A stretch of 64,000 bases of DNA from an uncultured Desulfobacterales bacterium (lineage in GTDB: Bacteria > Desulfobacterota > Desulfobacteria > Desulfobacterales > SpSt-501): positions 55,719 through 119,718 of the forward strand of contig CALIUY010000007.1 in the NCBI GenBank assembly GCA_938048455.1, written 5' to 3'. Both the position numbers and the translations under genes were made by a program. The notes beneath the pieces are model-generated. The model saw only the letters and a list, made by a program, of their open reading frames with translations. It did no database searches and had not been told where the DNA came from. Position 1 is the stretch's first letter; the number at the start of each line of letters is the position of its first letter. Below are positions 34,570 through 43,331 of this stretch, in pieces.

Positions 34570-36159
34570 TCAGAGCTCTTCGAGTCTTTCGCGCAGGCTT
34601 GCCGCGTGCGCGAGAAGTGTTCGCCTCTCGGAGGGCGCCATCCGATCCAGGCTGCGGTAGACGAGGGAAAGGCGCGGGTTTCGGGCAAGCCTCTCGCGGT
34701 GGCGGGAAAAAAAATCCCAGTAGAGGGCGTTGAAGGGGCAGGCTTTCTCCCCCGTGCGCCGCGCGGGGTCGTAGCGGCAGGCGGTGCAGTAGTCGCTCAT
34801 GCGGCGCAGGTAGTTCGCCGCGGAGACATAGGGCTTGGTCGCCACCCGGCCGCCGTCGGCGAACTGGCTCATCGCCCGCGTGTTCGGCAGCTCCACCCAC
34901 TGGACGGCGTCGAGGTAGATGCCGAGGTACCAGGCGTCCACCTCGTCGGGGTGCACGCCGGCGAGCAAGGCGAAATTCCCGGTGACCATGAGCCGCTGGA
35001 TGTGGTGCGCCCAGGCGCGCTCGAGGGACTGACGCACGGCGGCGGCGACACAGCGCATCCCGGTTTCTCCGGTCCAGTAGAAGGCGGGGAGCGGCCGGTC
35101 GTGGCCGAGGGCGTTCATGCGCTCGAGCTCCGGCATGAGCGCCCAGTAGACCCCCCGCATGTACTCCCGCCAGCCGAGGATCTGACGCACGAACCCCTCG
35201 ACCTGGGCGATCCCGATCCGGCCCGGGTCCGCCTCGTGGGCGGCCACCGCCGCGCGGATCACCTCCATCGGATGGAGAAGCTTCACGTTCAGGGCGAACG
35301 AAAGCCGGCTGTGGAAGAGCGCCCAGTGGTCCAGGCTCATCGCGTCCTGGTAGGTGCCGAAATGGGGTAGTCCGGTGGCGACGAAGTAGGCGAGCAGCCG
35401 CTCCGCCTGTGCGCGGTCGACCGGCCAGGGGAGCCTGGCGGGATCGATTTCCCCGAAGGTTTGGACCCCGGCCTTGCGGATCAGGGCCACAATCGGCCGC
35501 ACATCGTTATCGAAACCCAGGGGCGGAGGCGGGGGGATGCGGCCGTCGTAGGGCTTGCGGTTTTCACGGTCGAAGTTCCAGGCGCCGCCTGCGGGGCGTC
35601 CGTCGGGCGCCAGCAGGATCCCGAAGCGCCGGCGCAGCTGCCGGTAAAAAGACTCCAAGAGAAAGCGCCGGCCGGCGGGAAAGATCCGGGCGAGTTCCGT
35701 TCGGTCGGTCAGGAAATGCTCGGTGTCGTGCGCCGCGGCGGCGATGTCGAGGGAAGCCGCAAAGGCGGCAAGCTCGCGGTCGAGCCGCAGCTCGTCGGGC
35801 AGAAGGTACTCGAAGCCTCCGGCCCGCTCCGCGGCGAGAAGGCGGCGTAGGTTCTCGGGGATGCGCTGCGCGTTTTGCGGATCGTCGAGCGCCAGATACC
35901 GCACGCGGTGGCCGCGGGCGTCCAAGTGTCGGGCGAAGGCGCGCATGGCGGCGAAGAAGGCGGCCAGCTTCTGCACGTGATGCTTGACGTAGTCGGTCTC
36001 CTGGCGCACTTCCATCAGGACGTAGAGGACACCCGGGTCGGGACGCGAAAACCAGGAGTGATTCGGGTTGAGCTGGTCGCCGAGGATCAGGCGCAGGGTG
36101 TGGGTCGCGGCGGGGGGGTCACCCCGCGCGCCGGAGCCTTTCTTCAATCCTCCCCGCAC
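34570..36159 (-). CDS. Cryptochrome/photolyase of the Fe-S (FeS-BCP, PhrB-like) type
   Basis: About 529 residues from a GTG at 36159 with AGGTGGAG upstream; a TTG at 36147 is the alternative. The N-terminal domain (RLILGDQLNPNHSWF, YVLMEVRQETDYVKHHVQK) belongs to the photolyase-related DUF of prokaryotic (6-4) photolyases. The FAD-binding half has ILGWREYMRGVYWALMPELE and QRLMVTGNFALLAGVHPDEV. Four cysteines in the order GMRC, CTAC, ACPFN match the [4Fe-4S] ligands known from Agrobacterium PhrB. PhrB repairs (6-4) photoproducts with blue light. The gene overlaps the upstream class II photolyase gene by 16 bp, so both are coexpressed. Confidence 0.9.
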   Translation of the reverse strand: MRGGLKKGSGARGDPPAATHTLRLILGDQLNPNHSWFSRPDPGVLYVLMEVRQETDYVKHHVQKLAAFFAAMRAFARHLDARGHRVRYLALDDPQNAQRIPENLRRLLAAERAGGFEYLLPDELRLDRELAAFAASLDIAAAAHDTEHFLTDRTELARIFPAGRRFLLESFYRQLRRRFGILLAPDGRPAGGAWNFDRENRKPYDGRIPPPPPLGFDNDVRPIVALIRKAGVQTFGEIDPARLPWPVDRAQAERLLAYFVATGLPHFGTYQDAMSLDHWALFHSRLSFALNVKLLHPMEVIRAAVAAHEADPGRIGIAQVEGFVRQILGWREYMRGVYWALMPELERMNALGHDRPLPAFYWTGETGMRCVAAAVRQSLERAWAHHIQRLMVTGNFALLAGVHPDEVDAWYLGIYLDAVQWVELPNTRAMSQFADGGRVATKPYVSAANYLRRMSDYCTACRYDPARRTGEKACPFNALYWDFFSRHRERLARNPRLSLVYRSLDRMAPSERRTLLAHAASLRERLEEL

Positions 36160-37526
36160 AGGCGCTCCACCTTGCGCACGTAGGCCGCGATGTCGCACTT
36201 GCGCTCGAGACCCGAGGCGGTCATCGTACGCACCTTGCCGTAAATCGGCCGCTCGGGCCAGGCGCGGTCGTGCATGCCGTAGATCCAGGCGACCCCGGCG
36301 AAGGAATTGGGGTCGCGGCCGTCGAGGAACCAGCGGTTGTTGAGGGCGAGCGTCCGCGCGAAGCCCTCCTCGGGGTCTTCCGACCACTCGAGGATCTTCT
36401 TTCCCCAGTACATGCGCATCGCGTTGTGCATGAAGCCCGTGCAGACCATCTCGCGCATCGCGGCGTTCCAGTAGGGATCGTGGGTGCGGGCGCCCTCGAG
36501 CTCCGCGGCCGTATAGCGGTAGGGCCGCGGGTCGCGGCGGTGAAGCCGCAGGCTCTTCCAGGCCCAGTCAGGGATCACCCGGAAGCGGTCGTAGTCCTCA
36601 CGGTAGAAGACGAAGTTGCAGGACAGCTCGCGGCGCACGATCAGCTCCTCGAGGAACGCCTCGCGCGCCGCGGACGGGACGGGGGCCTCGCGCACGGCGA
36701 GTGCCAGCCACACGGGCGAGACCTGCCCGAAGTGCAGATAGGGGCTGATCGCGGAGACATCGTCGGTCTGGGGCTGATTGCGGTTCGCGGCGTAGCGCGC
36801 CAGCCGCTCGCGCACGAAGCGCGCGAAGCGCCGTTTCGCCTCGGAGGTGCCCCCGCGGAAAAAGCGCGGTACGGGCGGAACCCCGCGGTCGACGGCGAGC
36901 GTCGCAAGCAGCGCCCCGGGATCGCGCGCCTCGAGCCCTTCGAGCCGCAGCTTTCGGGCCGGGTGCTCGAGCGCGACGACGGGGGGCAAGGCGAGATGGG
37001 AGGCCAGGAGCCGCCGGATGCGGGGTCTCAGGGTGCGCGCGCCGATCTCGGCCTTGCCGGAGGCTTCCTCGACGGGAACGACGACATCGCCCTCGACTTG
37101 GACCACGGGACAGGCGGCCTCGCGGGCCACGAGCGTCCGCCAGGCGCGCTGGTGGCGGAGGTAGCCCCGGTCGCAGACGAGCAGCGCCGCCTCGCGGCCG
37201 ATCGCCAGCGCCACCTCGGGCGGCGAGCCGCGGCGCAGCACAAAGGCGATGCCGCGGCGCGCGAGGCTGCGGGCGGTCTCGCTCAACCCCTCGAGCATGA
37301 ACGCGTAGTGCCGGAGGTTCGCTTCGGGGTACTCGTCGGTCAGACCGAAGGCGACGACGAGCGGCAGCCCCCGGCGGTTCGCCGCGGCGGCCGCGAATTC
37401 GAGCGCGGGGTTCTCCTCCGCGCGCTGGGACTGCTGCATCCAGTAGAGGACGAAGCGGCCGCCGCGGCCGGCCGGCCGGTCGTTCAGCCGCTGGATGCGG
37501 CTGGGGGGAATGCCGGGGAGCGTCAT
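36144..37526 (-). CDS. Deoxyribodipyrimidine photolyase, class II (CPD photolyase)
   Basis: 460 residues. Class II features are FVLYWMQQSQRAEENPALEF in the N-terminal antenna domain, and ELIVRRELSCNFVFYREDYD and LNNRWFLDGRDPNSFAGVAW in the FAD domain. The near-universal class II tail GVAWIYGMHDRAWPERPIYG follows. It repairs cyclobutane pyrimidine dimers using light. It is followed without a gap by the Fe-S photolyase gene, giving one operon for repair of both main UV lesions. A light-exposed habitat, or an ancestor from one, is implied despite the anaerobic traits elsewhere in the window. Confidence 0.93.
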   Translation of the reverse strand: MTLPGIPPSRIQRLNDRPAGRGGRFVLYWMQQSQRAEENPALEFAAAAANRRGLPLVVAFGLTDEYPEANLRHYAFMLEGLSETARSLARRGIAFVLRRGSPPEVALAIGREAALLVCDRGYLRHQRAWRTLVAREAACPVVQVEGDVVVPVEEASGKAEIGARTLRPRIRRLLASHLALPPVVALEHPARKLRLEGLEARDPGALLATLAVDRGVPPVPRFFRGGTSEAKRRFARFVRERLARYAANRNQPQTDDVSAISPYLHFGQVSPVWLALAVREAPVPSAAREAFLEELIVRRELSCNFVFYREDYDRFRVIPDWAWKSLRLHRRDPRPYRYTAAELEGARTHDPYWNAAMREMVCTGFMHNAMRMYWGKKILEWSEDPEEGFARTLALNNRWFLDGRDPNSFAGVAWIYGMHDRAWPERPIYGKVRTMTASGLERKCDIAAYVRKVERLCGED

Positions 37527-37553
37527 GGACCGACCCGTGAAGGCGGAGGGCGT

Positions 37554-39059
37554 TTACGGTTTCCCCGCCGCTTTGGGCTTCCTTCGCTCGCGGTGCCATT
37601 CCTCGAGCGCGGCGACGGCCTGGTTCAGGCGGTAACGGCCGTCGGCGAAAACCCCGTAGTCGCCGCCTCCGGCCATGGCCGAGGCAAAGCGGATCGTGTT
37701 CGCGTAGATGAGCCAAACGTCGGCCCAGCGGCGCTCGATCGGCTCATCGAAGGGGCTTCCCCCTCCGGCGGGTCCGGCGGCGAGACCGGCCTTCCAGATC
37801 TCCTCGAGGACGGCCGTCGCGTCGCGCGTCTTCGCGTTCGTCTCGGCGATCGTGTGCTCGAAGCGCGCCCAGAACCCGTTCACCCAGGAGCCGCCGTGAC
37901 AGGAGAGGCAAACCGCCTGGAGCGTCCGGCGGCGCCGCTCCATCTCCTCCGACCCGATCAGGAAGGCCTCGGCCGGTTTCCCGGAGAGGTCGGTGGGAAG
38001 CGGCATCCCGGCCGTGTTGCGGATGACCGTCGTGTCCGGGGAGAGGGGATGGGGATGCGCGTAGATCAAGCCGAAGATCCGCCAGGGAAGGCGGTCGTTC
38101 ATGCGGTGCGTTCTGCGCGCCACGGGCCGGCCCTCCGGGGTGACGAGCGCACTCACGTGGCAGGCGGCGCAGGTGGGGGCGGTGAAATCGCGGCCCACGG
38201 TCCAGGGCACGCGCTCGAAGTTCCACTCCGCGGCGTGGGAGGAGAAGAGGTTTCCGTGCTTGCTCGCCTCATAAACCTTGAAGGCCGGGACATCGGGCCC
38301 GACGTGGCATTCTTTGCAGGTGTAGGGCTGGCGGGCGGTCTTGACCGCAAAGAGGTGCCGCGTGTGGCAGGCGGCGCAGGAGCCGAGCGTTCCGTCCAGG
38401 TTCACGCGGCCCACCCCCTGGTTCGGCCAGCCCTCGATCACCGGGAACTCAAGCTCGCCGGCCAGCTCGGTGGTGCGGCGCTCCTTGCCGACGACCCGGA
38501 GTTTCGTCCCGTGGCAAGAATAGCAGCCCTCGGCCCGCGTCGGCTCGGCGGCGGGCTCGATCGCGGGTTTCCCCTTTGCCGGACGGAGGCGTCCCAGAAT
38601 CGTGTGCTCGAGGTCTCGGAAGACGGGGTTCCCGGCGAGGTTGCCGTAAGCGCGGGACATGAGGTTCTCAGCGTACTGGGAGGTCTCCTCCGGGTGGCAG
38701 GTGCGGCAGTCGCCGGGGCTGACGACCTGATGGATGTCGAAGCCGTTGTGCTCGAAGCTGTCGGCATGGTCGCCGGGGCGCAACCCGTGGCATTCGAAGC
38801 AGCCCACGGCGTAACCTTCGAGCGCGGGGGGCACCGCGGTTGCGGAGAGGCGGCGGGCCGCCCGGGGGGCCGCCAGAGCCTCGGCCGGCGTGATCCGGGC
38901 GTGGCGGCTTTTTTCCCATTCGGCCACGATGCCGGGATGGATCTGGCGGTGGCAGTCGAGACAACTTTCGGTCTCCGGGCTCACCGGTGCCGCCGCGAAA
39001 GCGAGGCGCGCCGAAAACGCCGCGGCCGCAAGCAGGGCCATGAACAACCCTGGGTACAT
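37554..39059 (-). CDS. Octaheme c-type cytochrome, hydroxylamine oxidoreductase (Hao)-like
   Basis: 501 residues from the ATG at 39059, with GAGGAGGCCG before it. The signal peptide spans about residues 1-24. Eight CxxCH motifs are present in the order CLDCH, CFECH, CRTCH, CYSCH, CAACH, CKECH, CAACH, CLSCH; the first is at residues 33-37. Number, order and size fit the octaheme Hao family (multi-haem domain PF13447), whose members oxidise hydroxylamine or reduce nitrite/hydroxylamine in the periplasm. Non-nitrifying bacteria use such proteins mainly as reductases. I did not locate the tyrosine that cross-links the catalytic heme in oxidative Hao, so the direction is open. The last 100 residues are heme-free. 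Confidence 0.88.
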   Translation of the reverse strand: MYPGLFMALLAAAAFSARLAFAAAPVSPETESCLDCHRQIHPGIVAEWEKSRHARITPAEALAAPRAARRLSATAVPPALEGYAVGCFECHGLRPGDHADSFEHNGFDIHQVVSPGDCRTCHPEETSQYAENLMSRAYGNLAGNPVFRDLEHTILGRLRPAKGKPAIEPAAEPTRAEGCYSCHGTKLRVVGKERRTTELAGELEFPVIEGWPNQGVGRVNLDGTLGSCAACHTRHLFAVKTARQPYTCKECHVGPDVPAFKVYEASKHGNLFSSHAAEWNFERVPWTVGRDFTAPTCAACHVSALVTPEGRPVARRTHRMNDRLPWRIFGLIYAHPHPLSPDTTVIRNTAGMPLPTDLSGKPAEAFLIGSEEMERRRRTLQAVCLSCHGGSWVNGFWARFEHTIAETNAKTRDATAVLEEIWKAGLAAGPAGGGSPFDEPIERRWADVWLIYANTIRFASAMAGGGDYGVFADGRYRLNQAVAALEEWHRERRKPKAAGKP

Positions 39060-39127
39060 GAAACGGCCTCCTCGGAGGGATCGGTCGGATGAACTTCCGG
39101 ACTGTCGGCGGATTCTGGCAGAAGGGC

Positions 39128-39159
39128 AAAAAAAAGGCAACGCCCTCCTGGGCGTTGCC
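39128..39159 (-). terminator. Strong rho-independent terminator after the small coiled-coil gene
   Basis: Read on the minus strand: a perfect 10 bp stem GGCAACGCCC / GGGCGTTGCC (39159-39150 and 39145-39136) with loop AGGA, followed by eight T (39135-39128). It ends the transcript of the 39194-39505 gene and insulates it from the octaheme gene downstream. Confidence 0.92.
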
Positions 39160-39193
39160 GAAAGAAAGAAGGCTTCGTTTTACGGGATCGACA

Positions 39194-39505
39194 TCAACCG
39201 GGAATGGAGACCGGCGCGAACTTTCCGATGTAGTTCAGGGTTTCCTCGTATTTGCCGCGCATATCCACGGTCCCCTTGTCGATTTCCTTCTTTTGGGGCG
39301 ACCACTCCGTCGGGCACTCGTTTCGCAGCTGCTCGATCCGGGCCTGCATGTCGGCCAGGAGAATGTTCAGATCCTGCACGTTCTGCAAAATCTTTTCGCG
39401 TTCCTTGCTCCCCAGGCTTTCCACCTTGCGGGTCAGATCGTACATCTTGGCCTTCCACGCGGTGAGCTCCATTTCCATTCCCTTGCAGTAATCGATCACG
39501 TTCAT
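39194..39505 (-). CDS. Small coiled-coil protein of unknown function
   Basis: 103 residues; AAAAAGGAGAAGCC precedes the ATG. The sequence is almost entirely amphipathic helix (ELTAWKAKMYDLTRKVESLG, LNILLADMQARIEQLR) with a conserved-looking motif ECPTEWSPQKKEIDKG and two cysteines (residues 7 and 64). Similar short proteins occur in Desulfobacterota; no function is known to me. It is a monocistronic gene with its own good promoter and strong terminator, a pattern typical of abundantly made proteins. Confidence 0.78.
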   Translation of the reverse strand: MNVIDYCKGMEMELTAWKAKMYDLTRKVESLGSKEREKILQNVQDLNILLADMQARIEQLRNECPTEWSPQKKEIDKGTVDMRGKYEETLNYIGKFAPVSIPG

Positions 39506-39571
39506 CGGAGGCTTCTCCTTTTTAATAGGGGATTGACGGGTTGAACCGGACTTCCTCTCACGAGGCAGCCA

Positions 39572-39599
39572 AAGATATACCCCGAAAAAGCCGTGTCAA
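39572..39599 (-). promoter_or_regulatory. Promoter of the small coiled-coil gene
   Basis: Minus strand TTGACA (39599-39594), 16 bp, TATCTT (39577-39572) within an AT-rich patch. The -35 overlaps the last codons of the upstream NmrA-like gene. Leader about 60 nt. Confidence 0.65.
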
Positions 39600-41137
39600 G
39601 AAACGGGGGGCAAGCCGGAAGGCTCGGGCAGAAAACAGACGGGTTTCGGGCGGGGGAAAAAGCGCTCCGGCGGGGAGGCGGCCCCGCCGGAGGCGGCGGC
39701 GATCGCGAGCAGCATCCCCCGAAAGACCGCGCGGTGGACGGGCTCGAGCAGGCTGCCGTAGAGCAGTCCCGCCAGGCCGCGGGGAAGGAAGCGCGAAATC
39801 AGGCGCAGCTCGCAGCGATCCCCCTGCTCCTCGATCTCGAGCTCCAAGAGCGCCTCCCCGGGAGCCTTCATCTCCGAGAGAAGACAGAGCCGCTGCGGAG
39901 GCTCGAAGAGGAGCACACGCCAGAAATCGAAGCGCCGACCGGCGTCCAGCCCTCCCGCGGGCGGGCAATCCGCAAGCCCTCTTCCCCCGAGCAGGCGGTC
40001 GATCGTCCCCCGCAGCCGCCACAAGGGATGGAAGGCGAAGTAGCCCGCTTTCCCGCCCAGGCGGGAAATCACCCCCCAGATGTTTTCCGCGGCGGCCCGG
40101 ACCCGCAGGCGATAGGCGATCTGCAGGCGTGTGCCGCCGGTGTAGTCGGCGTCCCCGCAGTAGGGCCACTCGAAAGGCAGCAACCCCCCGTCCGGCCCCC
40201 AGCAGGAGTTCCAGAGCTCCTGGGAGAGCCGTTGCAGGGAACGCCGGATCGCCTCGCGGCAGGAGAGCAGCCGCTGGGGGATGATCTCGCGGATGCGCGC
40301 CTCGCGGCAGACGGCGTCGCTGGTCAACCCCTCGGCGAGCGGCAGCGCGATCGCCCGGGGGACCGGGGTGACGAGATGGATCCAGTGCGCGGACAGACGC
40401 GGCGAGAGGACCGGCACGGGCAGGATCAGCCGTCGTCGCAGCCCCGCCTCCTCGGCGTAGATCCGGAAGAGTTCCTCATAGGGGATCCGGTCGGGGCCGC
40501 CGATGTCGAAGGAGGCGCCCGCCGTCTCCTCGCGCTCGAGGCAGCCGACCAGGTAGCCGATGACGTTCGAGATGGCGATCGGCTGGTTCAACGAACGCAC
40601 CCAGCGCGGGGTCGTCATCACCGGCAGGCGCTCCACGAGGTAACGCAGGATTTCGAAGGAGGCCGAGCCCGCGCCGAGAATCATCGGCGCGCGCAGCTCG
40701 GTCACGGGAACCCGGCCGGCGGCAAGGATGCGCGCGACCTCGAGGCGCGAGGCGAGGTGGTGACTGAGGGGGCCGTCCTTCTGCGCGGCCAGTCCGCCGA
40801 GATAGAGGATCCGCCGCACGCCGGCGGCGGCCGCCGCCGCGGCAAGGTTCCGCGCGGCCTCGCGGTCGGCCTCGGCGAACCGGCTGCCCTGGGCGATCAT
40901 CGAATGGACGAGGTAGAAGACCGCCTCGCACCCGGACAAGGCGGCGGCGAGCGAATCGCGCTCGAGCAGATCCCCGCGCACCGGCTCGACCCCCGGTCGT
41001 CCGTACCAGGGACGCCGGGCGAGCTTTTCGAGCGAGCGCGCGAGCGCCCGCACGCGGACGCCGCGGTCAAGAAGCGCGGGCACGAGCCGTCCGCCGACGT
41101 AGCCCGTCGCGCCGGTGACGAGCACGGGGGCCTTCAT
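39596..41137 (-). CDS. NAD(P)H-binding NmrA/epimerase-like protein with C-terminal DUF2867
   Basis: 513 residues. The Rossmann start is VLVTGATGYVGGRLVPAL (residues 5-22), and the atypical-SDR part covers about residues 1-300 (AVFYLVHSMIAQGSRFAEAD, ASFDIGGPDRIPYEELFRIY). The C-terminal 190 residues (RLRVRAAAENIWGVISRLGG, FDFWRVLLFEPPQRLCLLSE) match DUF2867, a START/SRPBCC-like fold. This two-domain layout is common in bacteria, and its substrate is unknown. Its ATG overlaps the TGA position of the iron-alcohol-dehydrogenase-like gene (41134-41137), indicating coupling. Confidence 0.87.
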   Translation of the reverse strand: MKAPVLVTGATGYVGGRLVPALLDRGVRVRALARSLEKLARRPWYGRPGVEPVRGDLLERDSLAAALSGCEAVFYLVHSMIAQGSRFAEADREAARNLAAAAAAAGVRRILYLGGLAAQKDGPLSHHLASRLEVARILAAGRVPVTELRAPMILGAGSASFEILRYLVERLPVMTTPRWVRSLNQPIAISNVIGYLVGCLEREETAGASFDIGGPDRIPYEELFRIYAEEAGLRRRLILPVPVLSPRLSAHWIHLVTPVPRAIALPLAEGLTSDAVCREARIREIIPQRLLSCREAIRRSLQRLSQELWNSCWGPDGGLLPFEWPYCGDADYTGGTRLQIAYRLRVRAAAENIWGVISRLGGKAGYFAFHPLWRLRGTIDRLLGGRGLADCPPAGGLDAGRRFDFWRVLLFEPPQRLCLLSEMKAPGEALLELEIEEQGDRCELRLISRFLPRGLAGLLYGSLLEPVHRAVFRGMLLAIAAASGGAASPPERFFPRPKPVCFLPEPSGLPPVS

Positions 41138-42222
41138 GCGTGGGCCTCCTGCTTATCGGTCTCGGCCTCGAGGATGGCGGCGAGCAGCCTTTCCTCATCG
41201 ACCGGGACCGAGAGGTTGTGGGCGGCCCCTCCCGGCTCGCAGGTGCGCCGCAGGCCCTCGCGGAAGCTGGGGTCGTCGAGATCCCGCAGGCCCAGCTCGG
41301 CCATCGTCGTCGGCAGGCCGAGATCGGTGAAGAAGCCCTTGAGCAGCCGGAACTCCTCCGGGTTTCCCTCGAGGCAGGCCTGCACGAGAAGCCCCCAGCC
41401 CACGACCTCGCCGTGAAGATGCCGGCGGATCTCGGGCAGGACCGTCAGGCCGTAGAGCAGGCCGTGGGCGAGGGCGACGCGGAAGGTCCGGCCGCCCACG
41501 CCGCCGATCATGCCGGCAAGGAGCAGGTTGCAGGCGATCACGCGCTCGACGGCGGCGGTGGGGGCTCCGGCTTGGGCGTCCGCCCAGGCCCGGCGGCCCT
41601 CCCGCAGGAGGATTTCGCGCGCCCGGGTCGAGAGATCCATCGCCGCCTGCAGCGCGGGCGAAGGCTCCGGCTCGCGTTCGTAGGTGGGCTTGCCCTCGGA
41701 CCACTTGGCGAGCGTGTCGGCGATTCCGGCGGCGATCAGCCGCGGGGGGGCGGAGGCCACGACGGCGGAGTCGACGAGCACGAGCTCGGCCGCCTTGCCG
41801 TCGATCAGCCCGGTGCGGATCCCGCCCTCGTAGAGGACCGAGAGCGAGGAGGTCGCGGCGCAGGTGGCCGCACTCGTCGGCAGGGCGACCAACGGCAACT
41901 CCAGGCGGCCGGCCGCAGCGCGCGCCGTGTCCAGGGCTTTCCCCCCGCCCGTCCCCACGATGACGTCCACCTTTTCCGCGACCGCGGCCGCGGCCACGCG
42001 TTCGATCTCGGCCGGGCTGCACTCCACCCCGAAGCGCAGAAAAACCGGCTCGAGGCCAATCGAAGGGGAGGCGGTCCGGATCGGCGGAGCGACGATGGCT
42101 TCCACGGTTTCGTCGGCCAGGATCAGCGGCCGGCGGCCGAAAGCGCGGATCGCCCCGGCCGCTTCGGTCAGGGCGCCGGGTTTCTGGACGTAGCGCTTGG
42201 GTCCGAGGAAGAGATCTTCCAT
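41134..42222 (-). CDS. Iron-containing alcohol dehydrogenase family protein, glycerol dehydrogenase-like
   Basis: 362 residues from the ATG at 42222-42220. The nucleotide-binding GTGGGKALDTARAAA and the LPTSAATCAATSSLSVLYEG segment are typical of GldA-like enzymes. Candidate metal ligands are Asp in GIADTLAKWSEG, His in VALAHGLLYGL and His in HLHGEVVGWGLLV. Members oxidise glycerol or reduce related polyol ketones with NAD; sn-glycerol-1-phosphate dehydrogenases are distant cousins. Length is normal. It lies directly between the DUF523 gene and the NmrA-like gene in a minus-strand operon. Confidence 0.9.
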   Translation of the reverse strand: MEDLFLGPKRYVQKPGALTEAAGAIRAFGRRPLILADETVEAIVAPPIRTASPSIGLEPVFLRFGVECSPAEIERVAAAAVAEKVDVIVGTGGGKALDTARAAAGRLELPLVALPTSAATCAATSSLSVLYEGGIRTGLIDGKAAELVLVDSAVVASAPPRLIAAGIADTLAKWSEGKPTYEREPEPSPALQAAMDLSTRAREILLREGRRAWADAQAGAPTAAVERVIACNLLLAGMIGGVGGRTFRVALAHGLLYGLTVLPEIRRHLHGEVVGWGLLVQACLEGNPEEFRLLKGFFTDLGLPTTMAELGLRDLDDPSFREGLRRTCEPGGAAHNLSVPVDEERLLAAILEAETDKQEAHA

Positions 42223-42242
42223 GGGCTTTGCGGCTCCTAAGC

Positions 42243-43193
42243 TCAGGCGTGGTTGCGCAGTTTGAGAGCGATCGGATGGGGGTTGAGATAGACTTGGTCC
42301 CGCAGGTAGGGCTGGTCGTACTTGCGCACGTAGTGGTTGAGCAGGGTCACCGGGACGATCAGGGGGAGGTACTCGCGGCGGTAGCGGTCGAAGACCTCGA
42401 GCAGCTCCTGCTTTTCGTCGGCCGAGAGCTGGCGTTTGAAGTAGCCGAGGATGTGCTGCAGAACGTTCAGGTTCTTGCGCACCGTCGTCCGCGTGCGCAG
42501 CGCCTCCATGAGGTGTTTTTCGTAGCCGCGGTAGAGCTCGGCGACCGGCAGGCGCTTGCCCTCGGCGACGAGCTTTCCCATGGCGCGGGCGACGTCCGGG
42601 CTGTGGGAGAGGATGAGCAGCTTGTGCCGGGTGTGAAAATCGACGAGGTTCGAAAGGCGCTTCGGCAAGGCCAGGGTTTCGCGCCAGCGCTTTAAAGTGA
42701 AGATCTGCTCGATGAACATCTCGCGCAGCTTGGGATCGTTCAGGCGGCCCTCCTCCTCGACCGGAAGAAGGGGGAAATGGCGCGTGAAGGCGGCGGCGAA
42801 GATCCCCACCCCCTTCTTCTCGGGCATCCCTTTCGCGCCGTAGACCTTGACGCGCAGCAGCCCGCTGCTCGGCGAGTCGCTCTTGAAGATGAAGCCGCAG
42901 AGGTTTTCGCGCTCGAGCTCGCGCACGCGGCGCTCGGCCCACTGCTGCATGCGCTCCGTGTGGTCGATCCCGCTGCGGCTGGTCACCAGACGCGGGTTTT
43001 CCGGGTCGCCGACCAGACGCAGGCTCTCGCGCGGGATGGGGAAACCCGCCTCGACCTCGGGACAGACAGGGACGAAGTCGAAATACTCGCCCAAGGTGCC
43101 GGTGATGTAGCGGTCGTGCTTGTGGCTGCCGTCGTAGCGGACCGGCTGGCCGAGAAGGCAGGCGCTGATGCCGATGCGAATGCGCTCTTCCAT
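42243..43193 (-). CDS. DUF523-DUF1722 protein (TudS-like desulfidase domain fused to YbgA-like domain)
   Basis: 316 residues. Residues 1-150 are DUF523: IRIGISACLLGQPVRYDGSH (first Cys), FVPVCPEVEAGFPIPRESLR (second Cys). Residues about 185-310 are DUF1722: NLVDFHTRHKLLILSHSPDV, LNVLQHILGYFKRQLSADEK. Single-domain DUF523 enzymes (2-thiouracil desulfidase TudS) bind a [4Fe-4S] cluster with three Cys. The third, usually in SPSCG, is Ser here (FKSDSPSSGLLRVKVYG). Fused proteins may therefore differ in chemistry. First gene of the minus-strand group that continues with the GldA-like gene. Confidence 0.88.
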   Translation of the reverse strand: MEERIRIGISACLLGQPVRYDGSHKHDRYITGTLGEYFDFVPVCPEVEAGFPIPRESLRLVGDPENPRLVTSRSGIDHTERMQQWAERRVRELERENLCGFIFKSDSPSSGLLRVKVYGAKGMPEKKGVGIFAAAFTRHFPLLPVEEEGRLNDPKLREMFIEQIFTLKRWRETLALPKRLSNLVDFHTRHKLLILSHSPDVARAMGKLVAEGKRLPVAELYRGYEKHLMEALRTRTTVRKNLNVLQHILGYFKRQLSADEKQELLEVFDRYRREYLPLIVPVTLLNHYVRKYDQPYLRDQVYLNPHPIALKLRNHA

Positions 43194-43331
43194 CGCGTGC
43201 TCCTTCGGAAAAGGCGATTTTCCGCCGCGGGGGGTTTCGCCGCCCGGAGCCTTCTGATATCATAGTCCGCATGGAAAGCCCATCGACGGAGGGCTGACCG
43301 GCGGACATCCCCCTGCGGCCAGGAGGCGGGC

